A stretch of DNA of 64,000 nucleotides from positions 1,622,702-1,686,701 of the forward strand of contig NZ_RRCN01000001.1 of NCBI RefSeq assembly GCF_003863965.1, given 5' to 3'. Below are positions 18,095 to 27,612 of the stretch, piece after piece. Source of the DNA: Paenibacillus oralis. Lineage in GTDB: Bacteria; Bacillota; Bacilli; Paenibacillales; Paenibacillaceae. The notes below the pieces were generated by a model, which saw only the letters and a program-made list of their open reading frames with translations, made no database searches and was not told where the DNA came from. The number at the start of each line of letters is the position of its first letter. The stretch's first letter is position 1. The position numbers were made by a program, and so were the translations under genes.

Positions 18095-18834
18095 ATGTCT
18101 AACAAGTCGATGCAAGCTGTTTTGGTCAATGAATATGGTGGTCCAAACGTTTTGAAGATAGCAACCGTTGAACGCCCTCAACCGCAAGCGGATGAAGTGC
18201 TCATTCGCATCGCATATGCTACGGTCATTCCGCTTGACTATAAAATTCGTAACGGTTGGCTTCAAAATGTTTTTCCTGTAACATTGCCCTATATCCCTGA
18301 TTTTTACGCTTCCGGAGTTGTCGAAGAGATCGGGCAAAGTGTAACGGAGTTCAAGCCCGGTGATCGTATTTTCGGCAGTATCAGAGGAGCTTACGCAGAA
18401 TATGGCATTGCAACCATTCAGGAACTGGTTAAAATGCCCGACAATCTCACGTTTCATTGGGTGCGGATCAAGTCATCGATTATACAACGACAAATTTCGA
18501 AGACGTCGCCAAGGAAGTAGATCTAGTCGTCGATGCTGTTGGAGGCGAGACGGAGACCCGGTCCTGGTCCGTTCTGAAGAAAGGCGGCATCCTCGTCTCT
18601 TTGACCCAGAATCCATCCCAAGAGAACGCTCAGAAGCATGGCGTTACAGCTAAATTCAATACTAAATTCCCAACCCGCGAAGACTTGCAGAGCTTAACGG
18701 AATTAATGGCCGCAGGCTCGATTAAAGCAGAGATTGATTCTATATTCCCGTTAAGCCAAGCGGATAAGGCGCTGGAGAAAAGCGAAGCAAGACATGGACG
18801 GGGAAGAATTTTGCTGAACGCAAATTCCATCTAA
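18095..18834 (+). pseudogene. Zinc-type NADPH:quinone oxidoreductase with internal deletion
   Basis: The N-terminal GroES-like half is intact (ATG at 18095, RBS GAGGAGGAGA; to KMPDNLTF near 18453). The sequence then jumps, in a different frame, to GADQVIDYTTTNFEDV (18457 on) and continues to the stop at 18834. The piece missing between PDNLTF and GADQVIDY (about 100 residues) should hold the GxGxxG NADPH site, so neither half can be functional. The apparent ORFs are 18095-18520 and 18457-18834. Confidence 0.85.
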
Positions 18835-18842
18835 CAATGAAA

Positions 18843-18877
18843 CAACACGGGTGCATAGCGCACTACGTGTTGTTTTC
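18843..18877 (+). terminator. Terminator after the oxidoreductase remnant
   Basis: AACAACACG ... CGTGTTGTT followed by TTCTTT, just after the stop codon at 18834. A well-formed intrinsic terminator that has outlived its gene. Confidence 0.75.
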
Positions 18878-19063
18878 TTTATTCACATCGAACCACCCTG
18901 ACCGATCGTATGGTTAGGCATTCCCCCTAGCCTTATCTCCATACACTTATTGAAAGTTCTTACTTTCTGACAAGGGAGGGGAATTAAGGGATAATGTGGT
19001 ATTATTACTAAGAGGTGATACATTTGAATAAAATTTTATTACCCCATGGGAGGAAGTATCAGA

Positions 19064-20557
19064 ATGGCTGATTTAAACAAACAAAGAATTGTTGAGAGTG
19101 TTCCGCAACGGGGATTTTTTGGACATCCCAAAGGGTTGTTTACTCTGTTCTTTACAGAGTTTTGGGAGCGATTTTCCTACTATGGAATGAAAGCTATCCT
19201 TGTTTATTATATGTATTACGAACTGAGTCAAGGCGGACTCGGCATGGATGAGAGCACAGCTCTTGCCATTATGTCTATCTATGGTTCACTTGTCTATATG
19301 TCTGGGATTATTGGTGGCTGGTTAGCGGATCGAATATTCGGAGCGTCAAAAGCTGTATTCTATGGCGGCATATTAATCATGCTGGGGCATATCGCCTTGG
19401 CCATCCCGGGAAGTATTTCATTATTTTTTGTTTCCATGGTTCTGATCGTGCTGGGTACAGGCTTGCTGAAGCCTAATGTATCCAGTGTTGTGGGGGAAAT
19501 TTACAGTGAAAGTGACCAACGCCGGGATGCAGGATTCAGTATATTCTATATGGGTATCAACCTGGGGGGATTCATTGCTCCGCTTATTGTAGGAACCGTC
19601 GGCATGAATTACAACTTTCACCTGGGCTTCAGCATTGCAGCCGTCGGTATGTTTCTGGGATTAATCATCTTTATCTTTACCAAGAAGAAAAACCTCGGCC
19701 TTGCAGGCACTTTGGTAGCAAGCCCGTTATCACAGGCGGAACGGAAAAAAGTATTCCCTATAGTCGGTCTCGGCGCAGTGCTTCTCGCTGGTATCGTCGC
19801 TATTACGATTACGTTAGGTCTGTTAACGTTTAAATCCTTTATCGCGATCGTAGGTATTCTGGGAATTTTGATTCCAACCCTGTATTTTATTGTCATGTTT
19901 CGTAGTCCACGAACAACAAGCGTTGAACGCTCAAGACTCATTGCTTATATTCCGATGTTTATTGCAGCGATTATGTTCTGGGCTATTCAAGAACAAGGGT
20001 CAACTATCCTTGCCAATTATGCAGATAAACGTACGCAATTGGATTTTGCCGGACTTCATATATCGCCAGCCTGGTTTCAGTCTTTAAATCCTTTATTTAT
20101 TATTGCTTTAGCTCCCCTATTTGCCTGGTTATGGATAAAGCTTGGAAAACGGCAGCCCACGATACCGAAGAAATTCGCCTTGGGCTTATTGTTTGCCGGA
20201 TTATCCTTTCTTGTGATCCTCTTGCCGGCTTACTTTGGAGGTGAGCATTCCTTGGTTAATCCTTTATGGCTCGTTCTCAGCTATTTCATCGTTGTGCTGG
20301 GGGAATTATGCCTGTCTCCCGTAGGACTATCGGCAACGACAAAATTAGCACCCTCGGCCTTCTCAGCCCAGACCATGAGTTTATGGTTCTTATCCAATGC
20401 GGCTGCCCAAGCGATTAATGCGCAGATTGTTAGATTTTATTCGCCTGCCAACGAGATGGTATACTTTGGAGTCATTGGAGGAGCGGCAATCCTCCTCAGT
20501 ATTCTGCTCTTTTCGTTCTCCTCGAAAATTCAGGGGTATATGAAAGGGATACAGTAA
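19064..20557 (+). CDS. POT-family proton-dependent oligopeptide transporter (DtpT-like)
   Basis: A 497-residue, 14-TM transporter. The ATG at 19064 is preceded by GGGAGGAAG and is preferred over the in-frame ATG at 19046. PTR2 signatures are visible: FFTEFWERFSYYGMKAIL (ExxER motif, helix 1) and GGWLADRIFGA, with FYMGINLGGFIAPL in helix 5. It imports di- and tripeptides with protons across the cytoplasmic membrane. Single-gene unit. Confidence 0.92.
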   Translation: MADLNKQRIVESVPQRGFFGHPKGLFTLFFTEFWERFSYYGMKAILVYYMYYELSQGGLGMDESTALAIMSIYGSLVYMSGIIGGWLADRIFGASKAVFYGGILIMLGHIALAIPGSISLFFVSMVLIVLGTGLLKPNVSSVVGEIYSESDQRRDAGFSIFYMGINLGGFIAPLIVGTVGMNYNFHLGFSIAAVGMFLGLIIFIFTKKKNLGLAGTLVASPLSQAERKKVFPIVGLGAVLLAGIVAITITLGLLTFKSFIAIVGILGILIPTLYFIVMFRSPRTTSVERSRLIAYIPMFIAAIMFWAIQEQGSTILANYADKRTQLDFAGLHISPAWFQSLNPLFIIALAPLFAWLWIKLGKRQPTIPKKFALGLLFAGLSFLVILLPAYFGGEHSLVNPLWLVLSYFIVVLGELCLSPVGLSATTKLAPSAFSAQTMSLWFLSNAAAQAINAQIVRFYSPANEMVYFGVIGGAAILLSILLFSFSSKIQGYMKGIQ

Positions 20558-20640
20558 AAGAACTCTTGTCCAGAATAGCAGTGTAGGGGGTAGCTCTATA
20601 TCATTTGTGAAATGTCTGATTCCCCCCCTGAGAATAACGC

Positions 20641-20724
20641 TTTTCGCCCTACTTGTGGTGCGGTTCAACTTAACGGGTCTATCGGCGAAAAATACGAAAG
20701 GAGCATGCTACGGCCGCTCCTTCG
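20641..20724. repeat. rlmH-3'-end-like repeat with hairpin (att-like b)
   Basis: The minus strand reads GAACCGCACCACAAGTAGGG, a close match to the end of rlmH at 35113 (GAACCGTATCATAAGTAGGG). It is flanked by an inverted GGCGA/TCGCC pair (to about 20689). On the rlmH-proximal side lies a hairpin CGAAAGGAGC ... GCTCCTTCG (20694-20722). The site at 25921 has the same two parts in the same order, so these are probably homologous ends of integrated cassettes. Confidence 0.65.
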
Positions 20725-20782
20725 CAAAGGTGATGTGGTCAAAGATCGGGGCATTCCACTCCAATAACAAATTAATGCCTTA

Positions 20783-20992
20783 TCAAAGAGGACCCATGGC
20801 CAGAAACCCTCCAGTGTATGGATCAAGTAACATGGGAATTCTACGAACCCCACTGGGACAGCCATTCACTTGTTGGTACCATAGGCATTCATCTCCTGAA
20901 AATAGACTCGGCACCAGGCCTTTATCCGTGTAAAAACGCACGGCGTGCTCAGTGAGTCCCGTGATCTGGGCAGCTTCTTTGACCGTATGCAT
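20783..20992 (-). pseudogene. MerR-family N-terminal remnant
   Basis: The first 30 residues, starting MHTVKEAAQITGLTEHAVRF and continuing YTDKGLVPS, are a clear MerR DNA-binding helix pair. The sequence then departs from the family after about residue 32 and stops at 20783 without a wing or effector domain. It lies between two rlmH-like repeats. Probably truncated by rearrangement. Confidence 0.65.
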
Positions 20993-21163
20993 TTGGAATC
21001 CTCCTTGGAAAATAAATTAAGATAGCCACTTGACTTCGTGTAACACGAAGGTTCTAAGGTACCGCGATCCGGAAGTCGCCAAGATGATGGGCAACTGGAA
21101 AGTCGATCTGTAAATACCTTGATTGAACCGAAACTCACGCGCCTATCCTCATCTAATAAGAAG

Positions 21164-21185
21164 GGACAGGGCGAGTGCCCTGTCC
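21164..21185. other. Perfect stem-loop
   Basis: GGACAGGGC and GCCCTGTCC flank a 4-nt loop. There is no T-run on either side. It lies 57 bp from the third rlmH-like repeat. The region 20993-21314 holds no convincing gene. Confidence 0.5.
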
Positions 21186-21241
21186 TCTACTATCCTGCAC
21201 ATATATTCAAATCCCTGCGCCGCAAGGAATTCCGCAAAAAA

Positions 21242-21287
21242 CTTGCCGTCACTTATGATACGGTTCTCCGCGCTGTCTGTAACGGCA
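21242..21287. repeat. rlmH-3'-end-like repeat (att-like d)
   Basis: The minus strand reads GAGAACCGTATCATAAGT (16-bp identity with the rlmH end) inside GCCGT/ACGGC inverted ends about 40 bp apart. It lacks the hairpin found beside sites b and c. It could be a partial or solitary junction. The bases on either side do not encode RlmH. Confidence 0.55.
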
Positions 21288-21314
21288 AGTTTGAAGGCCA
21301 TTATTTACTGCCCG

Positions 21315-21719
21315 TCAATGTCTACCTCTAAACCGTTTAATCGCATCCTCGGTCACCGGCTCGAAGAGGTTAAGAAGGTTGCCATCGGGATCGCGGAACA
21401 GCATAGAACGGTTCCCCCACGGCATCATGGTCGGTTCCATTACCCAATTATCGACAAATGGCTTCAAGCGCACAAATTCGGCTTCGACATCGTCGACCCG
21501 GAACTCAATAATGACAGTGCGATTATTGGCACCTACTACGGAATCGGCGCCGAATAGCTGCGTCGTCTGGGAGTGGCCGATTGCAAGGGTGCAAGATGGC
21601 ACAACGAGTTCGGCAAATACGGGCGCGGGTCGCTCCGCCGAAACCCCCATGACTTTCTCATAGAACTCGACGAGACGATCCACGTCGTCAGTAATAATGC
21701 GTACAGAAGCGAAATTCAC
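21315..21719 (-). CDS. VOC-family (glyoxalase/bleomycin-resistance-like) protein
   Basis: A 134-residue protein made of two beta-alpha-beta-beta-beta modules: MNFASVRIITDDVDRLVEFYEKVMG at the start and FRDPDGNLLNLFEPV near the end, the usual last metal-ligand strand. The family includes metal-dependent dioxygenases, isomerases and binding proteins; the exact role cannot be told. It lies alone, inside the segment bounded by rlmH-like repeats. Confidence 0.88.
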   Translation of the reverse strand: MNFASVRIITDDVDRLVEFYEKVMGVSAERPAPVFAELVVPSCTLAIGHSQTTQLFGADSVVGANNRTVIIEFRVDDVEAEFVRLKPFVDNWVMEPTMMPWGNRSMLFRDPDGNLLNLFEPVTEDAIKRFRGRH

Positions 21720-21938
21720 AAGATATCATCCTTCCTAATAATAGGTTTGGCCGTGTCCCACAGCCGTTGTAAAACATACTTTTTTACTTATCTATTCTCC
21801 TTTACATTTACATGTCCAATTATAAAAAAACGCTACTGACAACGTTATGTCAGTAGCTTGCAATTCCTTGCGCGTCAGACTGGCTCTATTTCATGATTCA
21901 GTTCCATGGACAATCGTGCCTTTTCCGTTAGTTGAAGT

Positions 21939-22823
21939 TTATTTTCCTACAATATCATCGACCAGGGTAGGACCTGCCGGTTTCCAGCCAAGCCTCTCCC
22001 GTGTCAAAGAATTGGACGTCGGATTGTCCATTAATACGAATGGTGTAAGCCATCCAAAATGCTCTGCTGCTGCTTCTGGAGAAATGCTGATCACAGGCAG
22101 GTTCAGACTTAGGCCGATTGCCTCAGCGATATCCCTAAAAGGTATGCCTTCCTCACCAGCACCGTGAAGCCTTGACCCGGCTGGAGCAGATTCCAGGGCC
22201 AATCGAAATAGCTTTGCAGCATCGAGCCTATGTATGGCCGGCCATCTGTTCCATCCATCGCCAACGTATGCTGAAACACCTTTTTCACGAGCAATGTCAG
22301 CTAGACCTGTAGCAAAGCCATGCCTAGTGGCGTCATGCACACATGGAGAGAGCCTCACAGCAGCTGACCTTACATTACGTTCAGCCAGTGCTAGTGCCAT
22401 CTTTTCAGCTGCACTTCGCGGCATTCCCGGTGACCCATCCTGTGGCTGATCTTCCTCTGTAGCTGGTCGCCCTAATGACGGAACCATTGTAGTTACAGAG
22501 GTAATAACAAAGGGTTTGCCAGAGCCAACTAGGGTATCTCCCATTGCTTCAATGGCATGAAGATCGTCTGTAATTGCTCCGCCAAAGTCAGTGAAACTAT
22601 TGTCAAAGGCCAAATGAATGACACCGTCCGCTGCTGCGGCTCCACTTCTGAGACTGTTGATGTCATTAAGGCTGCCGCTATGCACTTGGGCCCCCATTGC
22701 ATTGAGCGCTGCAGCAGACTTATCTGAACGAGCAAGCCCAATAACTTGGTGACCGGCGTTTATAAGCTCCTTTACAACAGCAGATCCGATAAAACCAGTA
22801 GCCCCTGTAACAAAAATACGCAT
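21939..22823 (-). CDS. NAD(P)-dependent atypical SDR / epimerase-family protein
   Basis: A 294-residue extended/atypical short-chain dehydrogenase. The N-terminal dinucleotide motif is GATGFIGSAVVKELINAGHQV (TGATGFIG), with later segments DGVIHLAFD and RLSPCVHDATRHG. The canonical YxxxK is not obvious, as in many atypical SDRs acting on small ketones or flavonoid-like substrates. The AraC gene lies 98 bp upstream on the same strand and may control it. Confidence 0.87.
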   Translation of the reverse strand: MRIFVTGATGFIGSAVVKELINAGHQVIGLARSDKSAAALNAMGAQVHSGSLNDINSLRSGAAAADGVIHLAFDNSFTDFGGAITDDLHAIEAMGDTLVGSGKPFVITSVTTMVPSLGRPATEEDQPQDGSPGMPRSAAEKMALALAERNVRSAAVRLSPCVHDATRHGFATGLADIAREKGVSAYVGDGWNRWPAIHRLDAAKLFRLALESAPAGSRLHGAGEEGIPFRDIAEAIGLSLNLPVISISPEAAAEHFGWLTPFVLMDNPTSNSLTRERLGWKPAGPTLVDDIVGK

Positions 22824-22921
22824 AATAATATCCTCCTAAGCACTTCATAATAGGGTTAAGCCATCTCTTGCACATATTACAAACCCATTATGATTTAAGT
22901 CTTAAAAAGATGGTTGCCTGT

Positions 22922-23866
22922 TTAACTTGACTTATTGCCTGATTCTCCTGAGGTGAAAGTAATATCATTTGATGCATTTAACCGCTGTTCCAATTTAGCA
23001 ATATCTCTTTTAGGGGGATTTCCAAAATAGCTGCTATAATCCCGGCTGAATTGTGAGGCGCTTGCATACCCTACCAGCTGAGAAGCTGTAACTGCATCCA
23101 TTTGCCTAGATAACATAAGGTTCCTTGCCTCCTGCAGCCGCAGTTCTTTTTGATATTTCAATGGGCTCATCGAGGTAACTTCCTTAAAATGTTTATGAAA
23201 AACAGAAACACTCATATGAGCAAGCCTTGCCAGCTCTGAAACCTTCATTGGCTCATTAAAGTTGTTGCGAAGCCACTCGATTGCCTTTGCCACCTGCCGT
23301 ACACCTGTATCTGCAAAGCCCATTTCGGCGATGTGAATACCAATCTGGCTTCGCAGCAGCCGCACTAAAATCTCATCCTTAACAATTGGGGCAAGTAATT
23401 CTGTATCACTTGGATTATGCAGGCATTCCATTAACCTCGTCACCGCATTAATAATACCTATGTCAGTCTCAGTGACATAACCTACACTCCGGGTTTGCAC
23501 AGCGGGCAGTCCCTGTGGGTAAATTTTCGGAATAAACTCCGCAATTTTTTCCGGTTCTAAGGTCAACCCTACGGCGAGAAATGGCTGCTGAGAATTCGCC
23601 TCTATTGTTTTCAGAGCAACTGGTACGGCAACTGGAATCATAAGCATATGGGACCTGCCAATCTGAAAGATTTCCTTTCCCATCCTGACAGCCTTTACTC
23701 CCTGAGCAACAATTATGATGGAGGGCATGTAAAAAGATTTTTCCCAGTCCGTACTTATTTTGGAGTAGCGCCTAGTATACAGACCGGAAATGCTCTGGCT
23801 AAAGGTACCATCCTTCTTAGAATGATTGTAAATCAGCTGTGCCAGTTGACTCATTTCGTCTGCCAT
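22922..23866 (-). CDS. AraC-family transcriptional regulator
   Basis: A 314-residue regulator with an N-terminal AraC_N domain (about 20-170; PSIIIVAQGVKAVRMGKEIF, the cupin-like strand region) and a C-terminal double HTH (about 200-295: VSELARLAHMSVSVFHKHFK, QLVGYASASQFSRDYSSYFG). Such AraC_N regulators usually activate a neighbouring oxidoreductase gene; here the SDR at 21939 is immediately downstream. Confidence 0.92.
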   Translation of the reverse strand: MADEMSQLAQLIYNHSKKDGTFSQSISGLYTRRYSKISTDWEKSFYMPSIIIVAQGVKAVRMGKEIFQIGRSHMLMIPVAVPVALKTIEANSQQPFLAVGLTLEPEKIAEFIPKIYPQGLPAVQTRSVGYVTETDIGIINAVTRLMECLHNPSDTELLAPIVKDEILVRLLRSQIGIHIAEMGFADTGVRQVAKAIEWLRNNFNEPMKVSELARLAHMSVSVFHKHFKEVTSMSPLKYQKELRLQEARNLMLSRQMDAVTASQLVGYASASQFSRDYSSYFGNPPKRDIAKLEQRLNASNDITFTSGESGNKSS

Positions 23867-24045
23867 TTTATATATCTCCTTTCCGAATACTCTGGACAGA
23901 ATAGTGTACCCGATTTCGTCACGATCGACCAGTCCATGTTGAAATATATAAACGAATCAATGATCCATTTCTTTCGTTCTTCCGCTATCTGCGCACTTGC
24001 CTTCGCGGTACAGTTCTTCCATCGAGCTTGATCGTGATGAAAGCC

Positions 24046-24080
24046 TTGACGTAGAGTGCACTCTAGATGATACGCTATAA
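24046..24080 (+). promoter_or_regulatory. MerR-type promoter/operator
   Basis: TTGACG at 24046-24051 is followed by a perfect palindrome TAGAGTGCACTCTA (24052-24065), then a GATACGCTATAAT -10 region. A dyad inside an over-long -35/-10 spacer is the typical MerR-family arrangement, and this is the promoter of the merR-SDR pair at 24139. Confidence 0.75.
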
Positions 24081-24138
24081 TTAATTTCGTGGTGAAAGGA
24101 GGAATGTCCAATGTTCAAAAGAACGGACGAAATCTTCT

Positions 24139-24501
24139 ATGGCCCTTCAAATTAGTCAGCTTGTGAGCGTGACCGGATTGTCTATTCACACTCTTCGTTA
24201 CTATGAAAAGGAAGGGATTCTTCCACCCGCCAAACGTAATGAAAGCGGTATTCGCATATATGATTCGGAAGACATTGAATGGATCAAATTCGCATGCTGC
24301 CTTCGTGATTCGGGAATGAGTATTGCCGAAATGAAGCAGTTTGTGCAACTGGTCCTAAAGGGAGATGAAACGAAAACTGAACGTATCCAAATGCTTCAAT
24401 TACAAATTGAACGTATCGAAGCCCAATTCGAACAATTAACTCGCTTCAAGGAAAACATTCAATACAAAATCGATTTATATTCCTCTCAGGTAGGAGATTA
24501 A
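24139..24501 (+). CDS. MerR-family transcriptional regulator
   Basis: A 120-residue regulator with an N-terminal HTH and wing (ISQLVSVTGLSIHTLRYYEK, ...RIYDSEDIEWIKFACCLRDSGMS) and a C-terminal dimerization helix. No Cys cluster for metals is seen, placing it with the aldehyde/stress-sensing group. It lies 15 bp before a former SDR gene in one unit, and the MerR-type operator lies upstream. The start codon context is weak; no clear RBS precedes 24139. Confidence 0.88.
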   Translation: MALQISQLVSVTGLSIHTLRYYEKEGILPPAKRNESGIRIYDSEDIEWIKFACCLRDSGMSIAEMKQFVQLVLKGDETKTERIQMLQLQIERIEAQFEQLTRFKENIQYKIDLYSSQVGD

Positions 24502-24516
24502 AGGAGGCGCCAGTCC

Positions 24517-25335
24517 ATGAAAACAATCATGATCACCGGTACATCAGCAGGAATCGGAAGAGCTGCAGCCTTACATTTCGCAAATAAGGGATGGAACGTT
24601 ATCGCTACTATGCGTTCTCCTGAAAAAGAAATGGAGTTGACCCAGGTTCAGAACGTGTGAGTTACCCATCTCGACGTTGAAAACAAGGAATCTATCCAAA
24701 ATGTAATCGAGCAAGGGATATCAAAATTCGGGGAAATCGACGTCGTTGTAAACAATGCAGGTTACGGTGCATTCGGTATCTTTGAGGCTGCAACGGAAGA
24801 ACAAATTCAAAGACAGTTTGATGTCAATGTTTTTGGCCTGATGCGGGTAACCAAAGCGATTCTGCCTCATTTCAGAAAGAACCGTAAGGGAGTTATTATC
24901 AACGTTACCTCTGAGGGAGGCAGAGTCACCTATCCGTTGTTTTCGCTTTATCATGCTTCCAAATATGCCGTAAACGGATTCACTGAGTCTCTACTTTATG
25001 AACTGTCTCCATTTAATATCCGGGTAAAGATTGTGGAGCCGGGACCCACCAAAACCGAGTTCACGGGCAGATCTAGGGATGCTATTCAGGATACCCGGTT
25101 AACAGATTATAGTGAATTCGAGCAAAAAATCAATTTAATGTATCAAAGCCTGTTCGACCCTGAACAAATCGCTTCTCCGGAACTTGTTGCTGAAGTTATC
25201 TACAAGGCGGCAATCGATCCTTCCCGCCAACTGAGATATCATACCGGCTCTGACTTGATGATTGAACGTGAAGAACTAAACGATAATGAATTTATCGGCA
25301 AAATGGCTCAAAGATTTGATATAGATATCGAATAA
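24517..25335 (+). pseudogene. Short-chain dehydrogenase with an in-frame stop
   Basis: ATG at 24517 follows AAGGAGG and the frame is continuous over 273 codons except for TGA at 24658-24660 (codon 48). The cofactor motif TGTSAGIG, NNAGYGAFG, YHASKYAV (catalytic YxxxK) and an EPGPTKTEF segment are all present, so one nonsense change separates this from a normal 272-residue classical SDR. Restart at 24841 would lack the Rossmann motif. It is paired with merR upstream. Either a recent pseudogene or a sequencing error. Confidence 0.85.
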
Positions 25336-25356
25336 TCTTCAGCATTCCATGTGCAG

Positions 25357-25397
25357 AGACGAACAGCCTTCTGGTAAATGGGTTGCTGTTCGTCTTT
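25357..25397 (+). terminator. Terminator after the SDR gene
   Basis: AGACGAACAGC ... GCTGTTCGTCT, an 11-bp perfect stem followed by TTG, 21 bp after the SDR stop codon. Confidence 0.7.
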
Positions 25398-25744
25398 GTA
25401 ATTGACTGAGGAAAAACAAATCTTTCCGTCCATCACCCAACACAGTCCTCGCAGCGGAATTGTGGCAGTACGGTCGGATCTCCATCATCGGGCAATTTGC
25501 CAATAAAGGCACCGCCGTTTGTCGCGCCAATAGCGTCGGAGCCGAAGAAACTGAAAGCCAAGATCAATGAGCTATCGGAGATTGGGCAGCGATTAGAGCA
25601 GCGGCAAGCAGACCGGATTGAGCTGCGATTCAAAAGTCAGCAACTGCTCGTGAATGAAGAACACGGTGCATGCGAACAAAGTTTGACCCTGTAACGGGTC
25701 TGCGGCCAATTGGACATGTCTTGCACGGCCAAGGCATGTCCTTT

Positions 25745-25918
25745 TTATTCCTCTTTATCTGCGGCAACTTCGAGCTGCCATTGGATCAATTCTTGCATAC
25801 CGCCGTCATCAGGCTCGCTCTTATCCCAATCGCTCCCATAAAACTTCTGGGATTCTACTACAAGCGCAAACTCTGCCCACCTCTCCTGCCTATTTAAGAA
25901 ATTTTGTCCTCTTGACAA
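25745..25918 (-). other. Small open frame abutting an rlmH-like repeat
   Basis: An open frame of 57 codons from a possible TTG at 25918 to TAA at 25745. It contains ERWAEFALVVESQKFYGSDW and a Trp/Gln-rich acidic tail, which looks like real protein composition. It has no ATG and no RBS, and its 5' end coincides with the rlmH-like repeat at 25921. It may be a gene cut at the junction. I do not recognise the family. The rest of 25398-25744 and 26007-26293 shows no convincing gene. Confidence 0.35.
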
Positions 25919-25920
25919 TT

Positions 25921-26006
25921 TTTTTCGCCGTCACTTATGGTACGGCTCAGCCTAACGGATCTAACGGCGAAATTGCTAAAGGAGCTGCCGCCGACAGCTC
26001 CTTCGT
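25921..26006. repeat. rlmH-3'-end-like repeat with hairpin (att-like c)
   Basis: The minus strand reads GAGCCGTACCATAAGTGACG, matching the rlmH 3' end and encoding EPYHK-stop in the same register as RlmH's own C-terminus, though not preceded by RlmH coding sequence. The ends CGCCGT/ACGGCG form an inverted pair about 44 bp apart. A perfect hairpin AAGGAGCTG/CAGCTCCTT (about 25979-26003) lies on the rlmH-proximal side, as at 20641. Confidence 0.7.
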
Positions 26007-26293
26007 TATATTGTAGCGTTCCTTTTCGGATATGTTGCCAACGGGAAAGCTAAGGTTCTTCACTTTGTTATTCGGATATGTTTTCGCAGGGTACGCCCCT
26101 ATTAGGTAATCCCATTATACCTTTGCATCCAGGATCTTGAATTCTGATGGCAATCTGGTTACCGTAGCTGTAAAAACTACCAAGTGTATTATAAAATCAA
26201 ACGCTTACATTTGATAGAAAAGTATGAGTATAGCTTCTGCCTGATAGACTTACTTAATAGTTACAGAAACATCTTTTTAGAGTTGAACGCATA

Positions 26294-27577
26294 CTAGTTT
26301 ACCTCGTTAGTCGCTTTATTTGTATCTGTAAATTCCCCAATTTCCGGCAAAGGTTTGACACAAAACATGCTGATTATCAGGAAGATTCCAAATGTCAGAA
26401 AATAAGATGGCCAACCAACAACACCTATAATTAAAGGAGCAAGTGCCGGAACAATAGATTGTGGTAAAGTATTGGCAACATTCATAATCCCGAAATCTTT
26501 TGCAGCATCTTCTTTACGTGGAAGAATTCTAGCTACAAGTGCTGTATCAACGGCTGAGAAACAGCCTGCGCCCAGACCCAAAATAATTGCTGCTACAACG
26601 ATTGCTGGAAAAAGCGGGAAGAATGCAAAGACCAGAATCCCCATAATCATAATAGCCGCAGAAGTATACAAAAAAGGCTTTTGTTTGCGGACCTTATCTG
26701 ACCATGCTCCCCCAACAACGCTCATAAGTGCCATTGCTAGTATCATAGCAATGTTTATTACTCCCAGTCCTTGAGTGGCTTCTTCTTGCGTATAATTCAT
26801 ACGGCTAACCAGCATAACAGTCAGGTAACTGGCACTTCCATAACCCAGCATTAAAAAGAATTTAGCAATAATCGCATAGCTAAAAGAAGGAAACTTTCGA
26901 GGACTAGGATATATTCTACTAACCCGCTCTATAAAATTCACTTTAGTTTTGGGAGCAGATATAATGTTAACTTTACCATCTTTGATAAGAAATAAACTAA
27001 TAACAGGTCCCACTAAACCCAGTATGATAAGCATACTCCACTTTATATCAGCGCTAACAGAAGTCATCACCATCATGAGCACCATCCCAACAGATGCAGC
27101 GGCGGGTCCCACAAGTCCTATTATTCCGGATATAGTTCCTTGTTTTTCTGCCTTTACTTGTTCAGGAATTAAAGCCATATACGACGCCATAGCAAAATTG
27201 AAGAAAAACTGTGCGGCAGACCAACCAACAATGATTTGCCATATAGCAGTGCCGAATCCAACCAAAATGAGCCCTGCGCTGCCGAGCAGTGCACCGAACA
27301 GAATCCATGTCCGACGTCTCCCAAATGATACATTTGTCCGGTCACTTACTGCACCGCCTATTGGATTACCAATGAGTGCAAAGAAGGCTCCAATACCTGC
27401 CACTAGACCATAAGAGTTTAAATAACCGTCCGGATCAATATCCATCATGCGGAACGTAAGTAGAAGGATTCCCGGTGTCAGTAATGCTAGCATCATTAAT
27501 CCGAAGCCAATAATTATTCCCGTGGTCAATCTGCCTAATGGTGTGGTGACCTGTCCGATAATGTTTGTCTCGCTCAT
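26294..27577 (-). CDS. MFS sugar transporter, GPH-like
   Basis: About 427 residues and 12 TM helices. Start at MSETNIIGQ (27577) because TGGGGGAAAC precedes it; an upstream in-frame ATG at 27610 lacks an RBS. GNPIGGAVSDRTNVSFGRRRTWIL in the loop between helices 2 and 3 is the MFS/GPH signature. Last gene of the low-GC operon, 36 bp after the GH13 gene, so it probably imports that enzyme's sugar (inference). Confidence 0.88.
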   Translation of the reverse strand: MSETNIIGQVTTPLGRLTTGIIIGFGLMMLALLTPGILLLTFRMMDIDPDGYLNSYGLVAGIGAFFALIGNPIGGAVSDRTNVSFGRRRTWILFGALLGSAGLILVGFGTAIWQIIVGWSAAQFFFNFAMASYMALIPEQVKAEKQGTISGIIGLVGPAAASVGMVLMMVMTSVSADIKWSMLIILGLVGPVISLFLIKDGKVNIISAPKTKVNFIERVSRIYPSPRKFPSFSYAIIAKFFLMLGYGSASYLTVMLVSRMNYTQEEATQGLGVINIAMILAMALMSVVGGAWSDKVRKQKPFLYTSAAIMIMGILVFAFFPLFPAIVVAAIILGLGAGCFSAVDTALVARILPRKEDAAKDFGIMNVANTLPQSIVPALAPLIIGVVGWPSYFLTFGIFLIISMFCVKPLPEIGEFTDTNKATNEVN

Positions 27578-27612
27578 TTCAGTTTCCCCCAAATATAAAG
27601 TAAAAGGCAAGG

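Noticed and set aside
21119-21331. 70-residue plus-strand ORF spanning the rlmH-like repeat at 21242.
   Set aside because: No RBS, no recognisable family, and it runs across the repeat and a stem-loop.
25497-25694. 65-residue plus-strand ORF with a Glu/Lys/Arg-rich helix.
   Set aside because: No RBS; might be a transposase or coiled-coil relic but no family is recognisable.
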